Notes: generated by a model not told the origin, from the letters alone. A stretch of 64,000 nt of DNA from Arthrobacter sp. ISL-28 (GCF_018613875.1 NZ_JAGGPJ010000012.1:1-64000), one strand, 5' to 3'; shown: positions 7,923 to 16,252, numbered from the stretch's first letter. A program made the numbers and translations.

Positions 7923-8210
7923 ATGCCTTGGTACAACCTGTTGCCCGATTCGACGTTTGCCAGCCCTGTGCTGGAAGTGAATCGCCCAAACCGGGCCGCA
8001 CGCCGGCAGAAGGGAAAATCCGATCCGGTGGACGCCTACCAAGCCGCCCAATCGGTACTCGACGGCCGGACCAAATCTGTCCCGAAAGCCAAAGACGGTC
8101 CCGTTGAATGCCTCCAAACAACGGACTAAGGACTACGTGGCCAAACGCACCGCAGAGGGCAAGAGCAAACGTGGCTTTAGCGCGAGACCGCCGAAGGACC
8201 GAATACGCGT
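7923..8210 (+). pseudogene. IS110-family transposase, internal fragments
   Basis: The frame from 7923 reads VLEVNRPNRAARRQKGKSDP, then VDAYQAAQSVLDGRTKSVPK, the conserved IS110 segment around the second acidic cluster (KSDPVDA). It stops after CLQTTD at 8129. An overlapping frame starting at about 8104 continues with TKDYVAKRTAEGKSKR, which belongs near the C-terminus of the same family. The central part of the transposase is therefore deleted and the remainder is out of frame: an immobile remnant. Confidence 0.68.
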
Positions 8211-8388
8211 GATTCGAAAGCGCTCACCTGATAGCGGATCCCTAGGGGTATCTCTCCACTCATCCCTGGTTGCAAAAGGAATGTGGTGGCGTGACTTATC
8301 GGATGAAATTTAGCTAGACATTGGAAAAACTCAGGTTTACGCTGAGCGCCATTGGGGTCTCACAGAAAATCACAGCCGGGGGTAAGCC

Positions 8389-10329
8389 ATGCTACGACGC
8401 AGTAGATTGGTTGTTTTTGCAGCATTAAGTACCTTGGCGCTGTCGGCCTTAGGGCTGACCGGTGCCATCGCAGATCCGGACGGGCGACACGGCACGGACG
8501 AGGGGCATCTCCTCGGCAGCGGGGAGTCCGGAAAGATCGAACTCGTGGATGTAGTCGGCCTGACCGATACGCCCGATCTGATAGCGGATGTTACCGTCTC
8601 ACCGGACGGCAATACAGCATTTCTCGCCAACTGGGGCGAACCTGATTGTGCAGGGCCGGAGACCGGGGGGCAGACAAGCCCGGATGCCGGCGTCTACATC
8701 GTGGATATTTCCGGTGTGGACCAAACCGATCCCGCACCCGGATCCGAACCGAAGCTGATCGGGTTCATCCCGTCGCACCAGGACACCCGCCCGGGCGAAG
8801 GCTTGCAGGTTGTGGAGATCACCACCGCCAGCTTCAGCGGCGATATCCTGGTAGTGAACAATGAACTGTGCGGCAAGAACGGCAAGGGCGGTGTGTCCCT
8901 CTTTGACGTCACCGACCCGCTCAACCCCAAGAAGTTGTCCGAGAATTTCGGCGACCGCGCACCAGGCAGCCGTGATAGCAACGAGATCCACAGCGCTTTT
9001 GCCTGGGACGCGGGCGACAACGCCTACGTTGTGGTGACCGACAATGAAGAGCTCACGGATGTGGACATCTTCGACATCACCAACCCGCACCGGCCGCGTT
9101 TGGTCGCCGAATATGACTTGAATGACTTCGACGTGGACCAGCCCGGACTGGGACTCACCGACTCTTTCCTGCACGACATGGTTGTCAAGGAAATCAACGG
9201 CCAGTTCATAATGCTGCTTTCCTACTGGGACGGAGGCTACGTTCTCCTGAATGTCGATGATCCCGCCAACGCCCAGTTCATTGGCGACTCTGAATTCGCC
9301 GCAGTTGACCCCCAACTGCTGGAATCCCTAGGTGTATCCCTGACTCCGGAGGGCAACGCCCATCAGGCTGAGTTCACCATCGATAACCGGTTCATCATTG
9401 GCACCGACGAGGACTTCGCCCCCTATCGCACGGATGATTTCAAGATCACCAGCGGCGCCCATTCGGGCACCTACCCGTCGTCGATCGTCTCTGGCGGGCA
9501 AGCTCCGGCCATTCTGGACGACCTGACCCTGAACGGCCCAGTGGTCTATGGCGGCTACGGCTGCCCGGACTCTGCAGCGATCCCCACGCCCGAGAGCATT
9601 TCCGGGTACATAGAGTCACTGGAACCTGGCGAGGAAACCATCCTTGTGCTCCAGCGAGGCCCCGCTGGTGACTCCAGCGCCCCGGAAGAAGCCTGCTTCC
9701 CTGGCGAGAAGGCCCATGAGGCGGCCCTGGCCGGCTGGGACGTGATGCTCTTCGTGAACCACCACAGCGGAGAAGCCGCCGGCGGTGAGCCATTCTGCGG
9801 CTCCGGCGCCTTCGTCGATGAGATCGTCGCCATCTGCACCACCCACGCGGCCTTCCACCGGCTCTTCGACCTGGCACCACTTGATGCTCCGTGGAGCTAC
9901 CCGGAAAACCTGGCCCTCGGTACGATCGGGGCGGAAATTGAGGTCGGCTCGATCTTTGACGGCTGGGGTTACGTCCACCTCTTTGATGCGAACACCTTGC
10001 AGGAGCTGGACACCTATGCGATTCCGGAAGCTCATGATCCGGCATACGCGTTTGGCTACGGGGACCTGAGCGTTCACGAGGTTGCAGTAGACCCGCAGGA
10101 TCCGTCCCTGGCCTACCTGTCGTACTACTCCGGGGGCCTGCGGGCGATCCAGATCCAGTGCAGCAACCCCGCTGACACCGCCACCTGTGAACTGATGGAA
10201 GTCGGCAGCTACTTGGACCCGGAAGGAAACGACTTCTGGGGAGTGGAAACGTTCATCGGTGAGAACGGCACGACCTACATCCTCGCCAGCGACCGGGACA
10301 GCGGCCTCTGGATCTTCAAAGATCCGTAA
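8389..10329 (+). CDS. Secreted LVIVD-repeat protein with inserted protease-associated (PA) domain
   Basis: The 646-residue product opens with a signal peptide (MLRRSRLVVFAALSTLALSA, cleavage likely near residue 28). Repeats of the type VYIVDISG, VSLFDVTDP, VDIFDITNPHRPRLV and VLLNVDDPANAQFIG match LVIVD beta-propeller blades. At about residues 380-475 a PA-domain-like segment (GYGCPDSAAI, ETILVLQRG, KAHEAALAGWDVMLFVNHHSG) is inserted, followed by further blades (LSYYSGGLRAIQI). The predicted product is an extracellular propeller of unknown ligand. GGGGGTAAG lies just before the ATG, and a strong hairpin follows the stop. It appears monocistronic. Confidence 0.86.
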   Translation: MLRRSRLVVFAALSTLALSALGLTGAIADPDGRHGTDEGHLLGSGESGKIELVDVVGLTDTPDLIADVTVSPDGNTAFLANWGEPDCAGPETGGQTSPDAGVYIVDISGVDQTDPAPGSEPKLIGFIPSHQDTRPGEGLQVVEITTASFSGDILVVNNELCGKNGKGGVSLFDVTDPLNPKKLSENFGDRAPGSRDSNEIHSAFAWDAGDNAYVVVTDNEELTDVDIFDITNPHRPRLVAEYDLNDFDVDQPGLGLTDSFLHDMVVKEINGQFIMLLSYWDGGYVLLNVDDPANAQFIGDSEFAAVDPQLLESLGVSLTPEGNAHQAEFTIDNRFIIGTDEDFAPYRTDDFKITSGAHSGTYPSSIVSGGQAPAILDDLTLNGPVVYGGYGCPDSAAIPTPESISGYIESLEPGEETILVLQRGPAGDSSAPEEACFPGEKAHEAALAGWDVMLFVNHHSGEAAGGEPFCGSGAFVDEIVAICTTHAAFHRLFDLAPLDAPWSYPENLALGTIGAEIEVGSIFDGWGYVHLFDANTLQELDTYAIPEAHDPAYAFGYGDLSVHEVAVDPQDPSLAYLSYYSGGLRAIQIQCSNPADTATCELMEVGSYLDPEGNDFWGVETFIGENGTTYILASDRDSGLWIFKDP

Positions 10330-10357
10330 AAGGAACAAATAGGAACGAAATCGAGTA

Positions 10358-10382
10358 GGAGGGCCGGGTTTCCCGGCCCTCC
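10358..10382 (+). terminator. Perfect hairpin after the LVIVD gene
   Basis: GGAGGGCCGGG and CCCGGCCCTCC pair perfectly over 11 bases across a TTT loop, 28 bases after the stop codon. There is no T-tract, so it would be a weak intrinsic terminator; it may instead belong to a structured element read on the other strand (see the following entry). Confidence 0.45.
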
Positions 10383-10440
10383 AACTCACCACCGTACGTG
10401 CTGGCCTCATACACACAGCGGTTCGTCAGGTTGTCCTGTA
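10358..10440 (-). ncRNA. Possible group II intron-like RNA remnant
   Basis: Read on the minus strand this stretch gives a hairpin-like GAACCGCTGTGTGTATGAGG, then CCAGCACGTACGGTGGTGAG and the GGAGGGCCGGGAAACCCGG stem. That order recalls the GAGCCGTGTG...GCACGTACGGTTCTG block followed by a GC-rich stem that accompanies reverse-transcriptase genes in bacterial group II introns. No reverse-transcriptase reading frame is visible nearby, so at best this is a remnant. Recognition is from memory of the motif and is uncertain. Confidence 0.3.
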
Positions 10441-10797
10441 GCGACCCCAGGCATAGTGAAGGAATATATCAAGCCAAGGTTTTCCCAGTAATAGTTGGGC
10501 AAGGCCCCGGTTCAGGATGGGAAATTTCGCGATCCGCAACGGCTCGTCGAGCCGGTGGTCTTGTACTTTCCTTGCCTGGTGTCTGGCAGGCGGTTTCCCG
10601 TCACCCTGGCGGCAAATCCTGTTCGTTGCCTGAAAACGGGGCTGCGCCCGCGCCAGCGTTGGCGGCGGACGGCGGAGGAGTTCTCCTATAGTTCAAGGAT
10701 GTGTCGCAGGAAGACCCGGTCCTACTTGGGTGAGCGCCCATGGCAAGGGACTCCTGAGTCGTCCCAGCTCCCTCGGGAGGTGCAGTTGCGGGGTCGG
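10441..10797. other. No confident gene
   Basis: The stretch has open frames on both strands, but their residue composition (Arg/Pro/Ser-rich) looks like off-frame translation. I see no recognisable domain, tRNA or repeat apart from the possible intron-like element at its left edge. Confidence 0.4.
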
Positions 10798-11313
10798 CTA
10801 CGACACTGACTGCTTGCGCCGCTCCAGTCTTTTTCGCTGACCGTACCGGGTCATGCCTTGGGGCTTGTAGACGGCAAGGACCGTTATCAGAAGCAGCACG
10901 GCCAGGCCGCCTCCGGTGTGCAGCAGTGCCGAGGGAAGGTCCATGCCGGACATCGCAGGGTCTGCCGCCATGCCCGCCACCGTGGTGATTGTTTGGGTGT
11001 ACAGCACCAGCACGACCGTGGCAATGAGAGTGAGCACGAGCTTAAAGAGCACCCAGTAATGCCGGAACAACCCCCAGGCGGTCCCGAGCGCCAGAACGAC
11101 GCCGGTCAGCAGGGACGCGAAGGCCAGAGGAACGAGCAGAGACCAAACAGCCGGCTGCAGCGCCAGCCAGAGGATACGTCCCAGTTGGGGATCCCGGCCG
11201 GTCAGGGCCGCAATATCGAGGACGACAAAGACAGCAACGGCTCCAGCCCAGCCCAGTGACGACAACACATGCAGGGTCAGCAGAAACTTCCGGAGGGCGG
11301 ATGTCAGGACCAT
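10798..11313 (-). CDS. Integral membrane protein, DUF2269-like
   Basis: The 171-residue product has four hydrophobic helices (about residues 10-32, 52-76, 84-108 and 130-150) and a basic tail (RYGQRKRLERRKQ). The first helix with LHVLSSLGWAGAVAVFVVLD and the third with HYWVLFKLVLTL resemble the DUF2269 type of predicted integral membrane proteins; the assignment is tentative. It follows a small membrane protein gene by 8 bases in the same operon, which is divergent from a TetR regulator that probably controls it. Confidence 0.7.
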   Translation of the reverse strand: MVLTSALRKFLLTLHVLSSLGWAGAVAVFVVLDIAALTGRDPQLGRILWLALQPAVWSLLVPLAFASLLTGVVLALGTAWGLFRHYWVLFKLVLTLIATVVLVLYTQTITTVAGMAADPAMSGMDLPSALLHTGGGLAVLLLITVLAVYKPQGMTRYGQRKRLERRKQSVS

Positions 11314-11321
11314 ATGGAGGC

Positions 11322-11570
11322 TCAGACCTGGCCGCTGCCGGCACGAATCTGCTCGTTATGCGCCTGGCTCGACACCGCGCCGGTGCCGCCCATTCCCAGG
11401 CCGTGCCTGGCCGGGCCGTGCTGGCCCCCGCTGAGCAGCATTACGGCAACAGCAACCAGGATCAGGATGCCCGCGACGATCGCCGAGACTTTGACCCAGC
11501 GAGGCGGTCCAGTCAGAGTTTCGCGGTCCTGTTCGTTGCCCTTGGCCGGCCGGTTTGGCTCGTTGGTCAT
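11322..11570 (-). CDS. Small single-pass membrane protein
   Basis: The 82-residue product has a polar head (MTNEPNRPAKGNEQD), one membrane helix at about residues 28-47 (VSAIVAGILILVAVAVMLLS) and a Gly/His-rich tail. AGGAGACAAGAC precedes the ATG. It is the first gene of a two-gene unit with the DUF2269-like gene and starts 107 bases from the divergent tetR. No family recognised. Confidence 0.6.
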   Translation of the reverse strand: MTNEPNRPAKGNEQDRETLTGPPRWVKVSAIVAGILILVAVAVMLLSGGQHGPARHGLGMGGTGAVSSQAHNEQIRAGSGQV

Positions 11571-11591
11571 GTCTTGTCTCCTGCTTTACCT

Positions 11592-11608
11592 GCTGCCTAA
11601 GCGGCAGC
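11592..11608. promoter_or_regulatory. Inverted repeat in leader of the membrane operon
   Basis: GCTGCC and GGCAGC are separated by 5 bases, 22 bases upstream of the membrane operon start. It could be a regulator half-site pair or a leader hairpin in the minus-strand transcript. Confidence 0.35.
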
Positions 11609-11617
11609 TTCTTATAA

Positions 11618-11670
11618 GACAGTATGTATTGTTGCCGTCTAACTGTCCAAAAGGCGACGTAGCGTATAAT
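11618..11670 (+). promoter_or_regulatory. tetR promoter with consensus -10 and flanking inverted repeat
   Basis: TATAAT at 11665-11670 is a perfect -10 box that ends 6 bases before the ATG of the TetR gene, so transcription should begin at or next to the A of the start codon. A weak -35 candidate (CTGTCC at 11643-11648) is 16 bases upstream. GACAGT (11618-11623) and ACTGTC (11642-11647) form an inverted repeat with an 18-base spacer that overlaps this -35, a plausible autoregulatory operator also covering the divergent promoter. Confidence 0.55.
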
Positions 11671-11676
11671 TCAGGA

Positions 11677-12267
11677 ATGCCGAAGCTCTGGAACGAGACC
11701 ATCGAGACGCACCGCAACGCTGTTCGTTCGGCGATTCTGGACACAACGGCGGCACTGGTCGCCGAACACGGGATCTCCTCGGTGAGCATGTCGCAGATCG
11801 CTCTGTCCGCAGGGATCGGGCGGGCCACCCTGTACAAATATTTCCCTGACGTCGACGCGATCCTCGTGGCCTGGCACGAACGCCAGATCCAGGCGCATCT
11901 GGAACATCTGGCCCAAGTGCGGGACCGCACGGAAGGCAAGTCGGACCTAAAACTTGAAGCCGTTCTCCAGGCCTACGCGCTGATCTCCCACTCCCACAAT
12001 GGCGGTGCTCAGGCCGCGCGGCTGCATCAAGGTCCACATGTCAGCCGCGCCCAGCAGCATCTCCAGGAATTCCTGGCGGAACTGCTGGGTGAGGGAGCCG
12101 AGGCCGGGATCTTCCGCAACGATGTCGCCCCGGGCGAACTCGCCGGATACTGCCTCCATGCCCTGGAGGCAGCCGGCGGGCTCACATCCGGAGATGCAGT
12201 CCTCCGGCTCGTCAAAGTCACCATGACAGGGCTGCAGCCACCCGGCGTGGCAGTAACCGGGCACTAA
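11677..12267 (+). CDS. TetR/AcrR-family transcriptional regulator
   Basis: The 196-residue product has a TetR N-terminal helix-turn-helix: ILDTTAALVAEHGISSVSMS, then QIALSAGIGRATLYKYFPD, which is a nearly textbook match, followed by an all-helical ligand domain. The frame is open back to 11269, but the ATG at 11677 gives the family length and lies directly downstream of a consensus -10 box; there is no ribosome site at normal distance, so translation is probably leaderless. TetR proteins repress neighbouring promoters until a ligand binds. The divergent membrane-protein pair is the likely target. Confidence 0.9.
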   Translation: MPKLWNETIETHRNAVRSAILDTTAALVAEHGISSVSMSQIALSAGIGRATLYKYFPDVDAILVAWHERQIQAHLEHLAQVRDRTEGKSDLKLEAVLQAYALISHSHNGGAQAARLHQGPHVSRAQQHLQEFLAELLGEGAEAGIFRNDVAPGELAGYCLHALEAAGGLTSGDAVLRLVKVTMTGLQPPGVAVTGH

Positions 12268-12371
12268 TAAGAACAACCGGTTAGGGCCAGCGGTCCGCAG
12301 GGGTCGGCATCAGTTCCTGCGGCCGGCAGGACGCACCGTCCCATTGCGAACGGACATTGTCCTCCAGCCGT

Positions 12372-12782
12372 TTAGGCCATTGCATCAAGCAGGGCTGTGC
12401 AGGCGGCTTCGCACCGGCGGCAGGCTTCGGCGCAAATCCTGCAGTGTTCATGCATGCCGGCGTGTCGCTCGCACTCTTCGGCGCAGGCCGCGCAGGCGGC
12501 GCGGCAGGCCTCAAGCGCCCCGCGCGTGATGGCGATGTTGGTGGCGGTTTGGCGAGTCAGAACGTTGCCGGTTGCGGCGCACATATCGGCACAGTCCAGG
12601 TCCGTACGGATGCACGCGGCGAGGTCGGCGACCATGTCCTCGCCCAGGCAAGCGTCAGCGCAGGCGATGCAGGTCTGGGCACATTGAAAGCAAGCGGCAA
12701 TGCAGTCAGCCAGGTTGTCCTTATCAAGAGTGCCGGCCCCCTTGGGGTGGGCATTGAGCATCGCACTGATGTGGTGGGTCAT
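12372..12782 (-). CDS. Four-helix-bundle copper-storage-type protein (Csp-like, DUF326)
   Basis: The 136-residue product contains 18 cysteines, mostly in CxxC and CxxxC spacings on predicted helices (CIAACFQCAQTCIACADAC, CAAC, CRICAEACRRCEAAC). This is the pattern of Csp copper-storage proteins, whose four-helix bundle binds many Cu(I) ions through inward-facing thiols. There is no export signal, which suggests the cytosolic Csp3 type. The ATG at 12782 has AGGAG at good distance; longer starts are unlikely. It lies at the downstream end of a run of metal-associated lipoprotein genes and a broken P-type ATPase on the same strand. Confidence 0.85.
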   Translation of the reverse strand: MTHHISAMLNAHPKGAGTLDKDNLADCIAACFQCAQTCIACADACLGEDMVADLAACIRTDLDCADMCAATGNVLTRQTATNIAITRGALEACRAACAACAEECERHAGMHEHCRICAEACRRCEAACTALLDAMA

Positions 12783-12908
12783 GATGCAGCTCCTGTCACT
12801 TGTGATGGGGCGGTCGGGCCGTTTCCGGCCCTCACGCCTCACCCTAGACCCGCTCTGATCATGCCGTCTTCCCCTTGCACCTCCGGCCGGTACCGTGCCG
12901 GGTTCCCG

Positions 12909-13388
12909 CTAGCCTAGCACCAGCTTGACCAGCACGGTGAAAAGTCCCAGCAGGAACAGCAGGAGGCGGATGAACGCGCCGACGGATTCGGCAGCCCTGA
13001 CCTGCCCTGGGTCGGCCGGTTCCGGGAGGTCGAACACCGCGGTGGCGGTCCTGAGCTGGAATCGAACCACTTCTTGGCGGAAAAGGAACCACACCACGGC
13101 AAGGAGCATCATCGCAAAGCCCAGCTCCGCGGTGATTCCCGACCGTGCCGGAGATGGCGCACCGATTCCATAAACCACGGCAACGTCGAGGCCGACCGCC
13201 GCCAGGGCGGCGCATCCTGCCAGCTGCCAGCGCAGGCCCGGAGCGGCTGTCTTCAAGGACGTCCGCGGGTAGCTCCCGTCGCGCTGCGGCCAGCCCACCG
13301 CCCGGTCCCTCCGGTTCAGGACCATCCACAGGGCGATGGCGGCTAAGACAAGGAATCCGCCTGTCAGGACTAGGGACGGGTCAAGCAT
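12909..13388 (-). CDS. Membrane protein of the copper cluster, unknown function
   Basis: The 159-residue product has four hydrophobic segments, at about residues 5-23, 57-77, 87-105 and 135-157, with short polar loops. I do not recognise a named family. The frame extends upstream into the preceding gene, but the ATG at 13388 is one base after that gene's TGA, so the two are translationally coupled. Co-location with F510_1955, DUF305 and DUF6153 genes suggests a role at the envelope in metal handling; that is inference from context. Confidence 0.7.
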   Translation of the reverse strand: MLDPSLVLTGGFLVLAAIALWMVLNRRDRAVGWPQRDGSYPRTSLKTAAPGLRWQLAGCAALAAVGLDVAVVYGIGAPSPARSGITAELGFAMMLLAVVWFLFRQEVVRFQLRTATAVFDLPEPADPGQVRAAESVGAFIRLLLFLLGLFTVLVKLVLG

Positions 13389-13389
13389 G

Positions 13390-14274
13390 TCAGGAGGCGT
13401 CGGAGGGTCGGAAGGTGGTGCCGCCGTCCGTTGAGACGACGATCCCGTCAGCGGTGGCTGCCCAAATCCATGGGCTGCCGTCCGCGCCCTTGACGGCCGC
13501 AATCGCCAGTACCTGACCGTCGATGCGGCCCTTGCGGGTCCAGGTCGCGCCGGCGTCGGCTGAGTAGTGGACGGTTCCGTCGGGTTCGACCCCTGCTGCT
13601 TCTGCGGGATGGGCGAACGCGGCGAACTGGATGACGGGCCCGGACTTCACCGGCGTCCACGTGGTGCCGCCGTTGGTGGACCGTTGGATTCCCTCCGGCG
13701 TGGTGGCCAGGACGGTGTCGCTGTCGGGGTGGCCGGCCAACGCTGCGGGGGCAAAGTCAGCGGTCACGGTTTTCCAGGCCTTGCCGTCCGGGCTGGTGCG
13801 CAGTGTGCCGTCGAACGCTACGATGCCGGACTTGGTGGCGGTGAGGGCATGGAAGTCTGATTCGCCCTGCCGGGAGAGCTGTTCCCAGGTTTTGCCGCCG
13901 TCTACGGATTTGACCAGCCCGAGCGGGTTGGGAAGATCCGAACCTTCTCCGGGGTGGCCGGAGGCGTAGAAGACGCCTGCGTCTTTCCCGGCGGTGAAGC
14001 CCATCAGGTCGTTGGTGCCGCCGATTTTGCTGGCGGGCTGTTTCGTCACGTCGAACAGCCCGTCGTGGGTGGCCAGGAGTACCTGGCTGGTGTCGCCGCT
14101 GACGGTCAGCCCGTGGATGTGGGTGCTGGGCAGGCCGCTGCCGGCCTGCTGGGTGGACGATGCGCCGGCAGTCTGTTCGGCCGTCGGTGTGCAGGCCGCC
14201 AGGGTCAGGACCAGGGCTGTGGCACCGGCGATCAGGGCTGCGGACTGCAACATGGTTTTGGGTGAGATGGTCAT
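13390..14274 (-). CDS. F510_1955-family BNR-repeat lipoprotein
   Basis: The product begins with a lipoprotein signal ending LTLAAC (Cys at residue 28) and continues with four Asp-box (BNR) motifs, SVDGGKTW, STNGGTTW, SADAGATW and STDGGTTF, each at the turn of a predicted propeller blade. The segment THIHGLTVSGDTSQVLLATH is the usual opening of the F510_1955 family, annotated glycosylhydrolase-like but without demonstrated catalysis. Such genes commonly accompany DUF305 and copper genes in actinobacteria. The ATG at 14274 is chosen because it starts directly at the signal peptide; the open frame upstream is proline-rich nonsense. Confidence 0.85.
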   Translation of the reverse strand: MTISPKTMLQSAALIAGATALVLTLAACTPTAEQTAGASSTQQAGSGLPSTHIHGLTVSGDTSQVLLATHDGLFDVTKQPASKIGGTNDLMGFTAGKDAGVFYASGHPGEGSDLPNPLGLVKSVDGGKTWEQLSRQGESDFHALTATKSGIVAFDGTLRTSPDGKAWKTVTADFAPAALAGHPDSDTVLATTPEGIQRSTNGGTTWTPVKSGPVIQFAAFAHPAEAAGVEPDGTVHYSADAGATWTRKGRIDGQVLAIAAVKGADGSPWIWAATADGIVVSTDGGTTFRPSDAS

Positions 14275-14374
14275 TTGGGGAACTCCGGAAGATCGAGGGA
14301 AAAGAAGGAAAGCAGGGCCCGGTACCGGCACCGGCAGCGGCACGGGCGGCGGCCGGCGCCGGACGGTGTGCCGG

Positions 14375-15007
14375 TTAGACGGAGGAGAGCAGTTTCTCCA
14401 TTTCCTGGATTTCGGCTTCCTGAGCCGTGACAATGTCCTTGCTGAGTTTGACCGCGTCGGTGTTCCTACCGGCGGTGTTCTCGGTTTTGGCCATCATGAT
14501 CGCGCCTTCGTGGTGGGCGATCATCTGCTTCAGGAAGAGCCGGGCGGCCTCAGTGCCCTGGGCGGCGTCAAGCTTCTTCATGTCCTCATCACCCATCATG
14601 CCGCCCATGCTGTGGCTGCTGTGGCCGGAGGGCATCTGCGTGGGTTCGTTCCAGCTCTGGAGCCAGCCGGTCATCATTTCGATTTCCGGTCCCTGGGCGG
14701 CCTTGATCTTGGTGGCCAGGGCCGTAACCTCGGCAGGAATGTCCTGCTTCTTCAGCATCATGTCGCTCATCTCCACGGCCTGGGCGTGGTGCGGGATCAT
14801 CATCTGGGCGAACGTGACGTCCGCGGCATTGTGTTCCGCGGCCGAAGCCGGGGCGCTGGTGGACGGTGCACTGGCGGGTGAGCTGCCGTGATCCATGCCG
14901 GGCATGGACGTGCCGGAGGATCCGGTGCCGGATCCGGACGCGCAGCCGGCCAGGGCCAGGACTGCGGCGACGGCGGTGGCGGAAAGGGGCAGAAGTTTCT
15001 TGTTCAT
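14375..15007 (-). CDS. DUF305 lipoprotein (ferritin-like, His/Met-rich)
   Basis: The 210-residue product has a lipoprotein signal (MNKKLLPLSATAVAAVLALA with the lipid Cys at residue 22), a Ser/Pro/Met-rich linker (TSMPGMDHGS) and a DUF305 domain with the paired motifs MMIPHHAQAVEMSDMM and MIAHHEGAIMMA. The duplicated HH segments lie on a helical bundle likely to bind metal, probably copper, outside the membrane. The ATG at 15007 is the only start that gives a proper signal peptide. It is followed by the F510_1955 gene after 100 bases, a pairing frequent in copper-related loci. Confidence 0.88.
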   Translation of the reverse strand: MNKKLLPLSATAVAAVLALAGCASGSGTGSSGTSMPGMDHGSSPASAPSTSAPASAAEHNAADVTFAQMMIPHHAQAVEMSDMMLKKQDIPAEVTALATKIKAAQGPEIEMMTGWLQSWNEPTQMPSGHSSHSMGGMMGDEDMKKLDAAQGTEAARLFLKQMIAHHEGAIMMAKTENTAGRNTDAVKLSKDIVTAQEAEIQEMEKLLSSV

Positions 15008-15159
15008 GGACAATGGGTCCTTCAAAACATCAGGGGGCGAATGGCGCCGTGGAGTGGTGTGCATCAGCGGATGCGGGCTGATCGCCCGCCCCGGGAAGGG
15101 GGCCTCAGTAAGGGATGTGCGCGCCGGAGATCGTTGTTCCGGAGCGGGGGCGCCTGGTT

Positions 15160-15648
15160 TTACGTCCTGCTGATGGACAGCTCACCCGGTGAAGGACTGC
15201 CGGGACGATACGAATAGGAATGGGATACGGCGCCGGGGGCCCTGGCGTTGGAAATGATGCCCAAAACCGCGGTGCCTGGCAGCGGGGCCGACAGCGATCC
15301 GGTTTTCGCCGACGGGGTGCAGGACACCGTCATGGTGTGCATGCTTGTGCAGTTATCGGAGCACGAGCACTGTTCCACGGCGACGCTGGCAGCCGTATGC
15401 CCGCTCGAAGAAAGTTGGGCTGAGGAAGTGTCGGCCGGCCCGTGCGCCGTGTGGCCATGGGCCGTTGTGGATTCCGCAGGGACCGTTGCGGCCCCGGCCG
15501 CGGCGGTGAGGGCGGTCGGGGAGTGCATGCTGTGGCTGCCCGTCATGACGTGCATGCCCAGGATCCCTGCGAGGACGGCCAGGATGCCGGCCAGCAGGCC
15601 CGCGCGGTGGAGGAACGCCGACGCGACGTCCCGGTGGGATGCGGTCAT
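15160..15648 (-). CDS. DUF6153-family membrane-anchored protein
   Basis: The 162-residue product has a hydrophobic N-terminal segment (residues 14-34, [20 protein letters not shown]), a His/Thr/Ala-rich extracellular linker and a Cys cluster (CSCSDNC) followed by a Met/Thr strand and another Cys. This is the arrangement of DUF6153 proteins, which are found beside DUF305 genes. His, Met and Cys enrichment suggests metal contact, unproven. AAAGGAGGAACGTC precedes the ATG at 15648. Confidence 0.75.
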   Translation of the reverse strand: MTASHRDVASAFLHRAGLLAGILAVLAGILGMHVMTGSHSMHSPTALTAAAGAATVPAESTTAHGHTAHGPADTSSAQLSSSGHTAASVAVEQCSCSDNCTSMHTMTVSCTPSAKTGSLSAPLPGTAVLGIISNARAPGAVSHSYSYRPGSPSPGELSISRT

Positions 15649-15733
15649 GACGTTCCTCCTTTCGTTCGGGCTGTGATTTCTAGGCTACCGGCTGTTGGCG
15701 GCCGGGGTTCCCGGCGGTTTGGCGCCCTCTGGG

Positions 15734-16252
15734 TCAACGAACCTCGGCGGGGTTCAGTTTCACCCGGCGCAGCAGCTGGGCGTTGAGCGCAACCACGATC
15801 GTGGAGGCGGACATCAGCACCGCGGCGGCGGCCGGGGATAGCACGACCCCGGCGAAGGCGAGAACCCCGGCGGCCAGCGGGACGGAAATGATGTTGTAGC
15901 CCGTGGCCCAGACCAGGTTCTGCCACATCTTCCGGTAACTCGCCCGCGACAGGTCCACCATGGACAGCAACCCCGCGGGGGTCATTGCCGGCCAGGACCA
16001 CCCCGGCCGATTCCATCGCCACATCAGTGCCGGCGCCGATCGCGATGCCGACCTCGGCCCTGGCCAGTGCCGGGGAGTCATTGACCCCGTCGCCGACCAT
16101 GGCTACCCGCAGGCCGCGTGCCTGCAGCTCGGCGACCTTCTTGTCCTTGTCCGCGGGCAGGACTTCAGCGAAGACCTCGTCGATCTTCAACTCGGACCCC
16201 ACGGCGCCTCGGCGACCTGGCGGGCGTCACCGGTGATCATGGCGACCTTGGC
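15734..16252 (-). pseudogene. Heavy-metal P-type ATPase, frameshifted C-terminal remnant
   Basis: Three frames read in succession: [15 protein letters not shown], then [20 protein letters not shown] with [20 protein letters not shown], then [20 protein letters not shown] with [18 protein letters not shown] and the final [20 protein letters not shown]. Together they form the hinge (GDGVND), the last two membrane helices and the end of a CopA/CopB-type Cu or heavy-metal exporter. Breaks lie near 16205 and in a C4 run at 15971-15974 (plus strand). The actuator, phosphorylation site and metal-binding parts are missing: similarity stops at about 16252. The gene cannot make a working pump. Confidence 0.8.

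Noticed and set aside
9616..10416. 266-codon frame antisense to the LVIVD protein
   Set aside because: The sense protein has a signal peptide, repeats, PA domain and ribosome site; the antisense does not.
11269..11676. Longer N-terminus for the TetR protein (332 residues)
   Set aside because: The extra part overlaps the divergent membrane gene and the promoter; the HTH should be near the N-terminus, and a consensus -10 lies just before ATG 11677.
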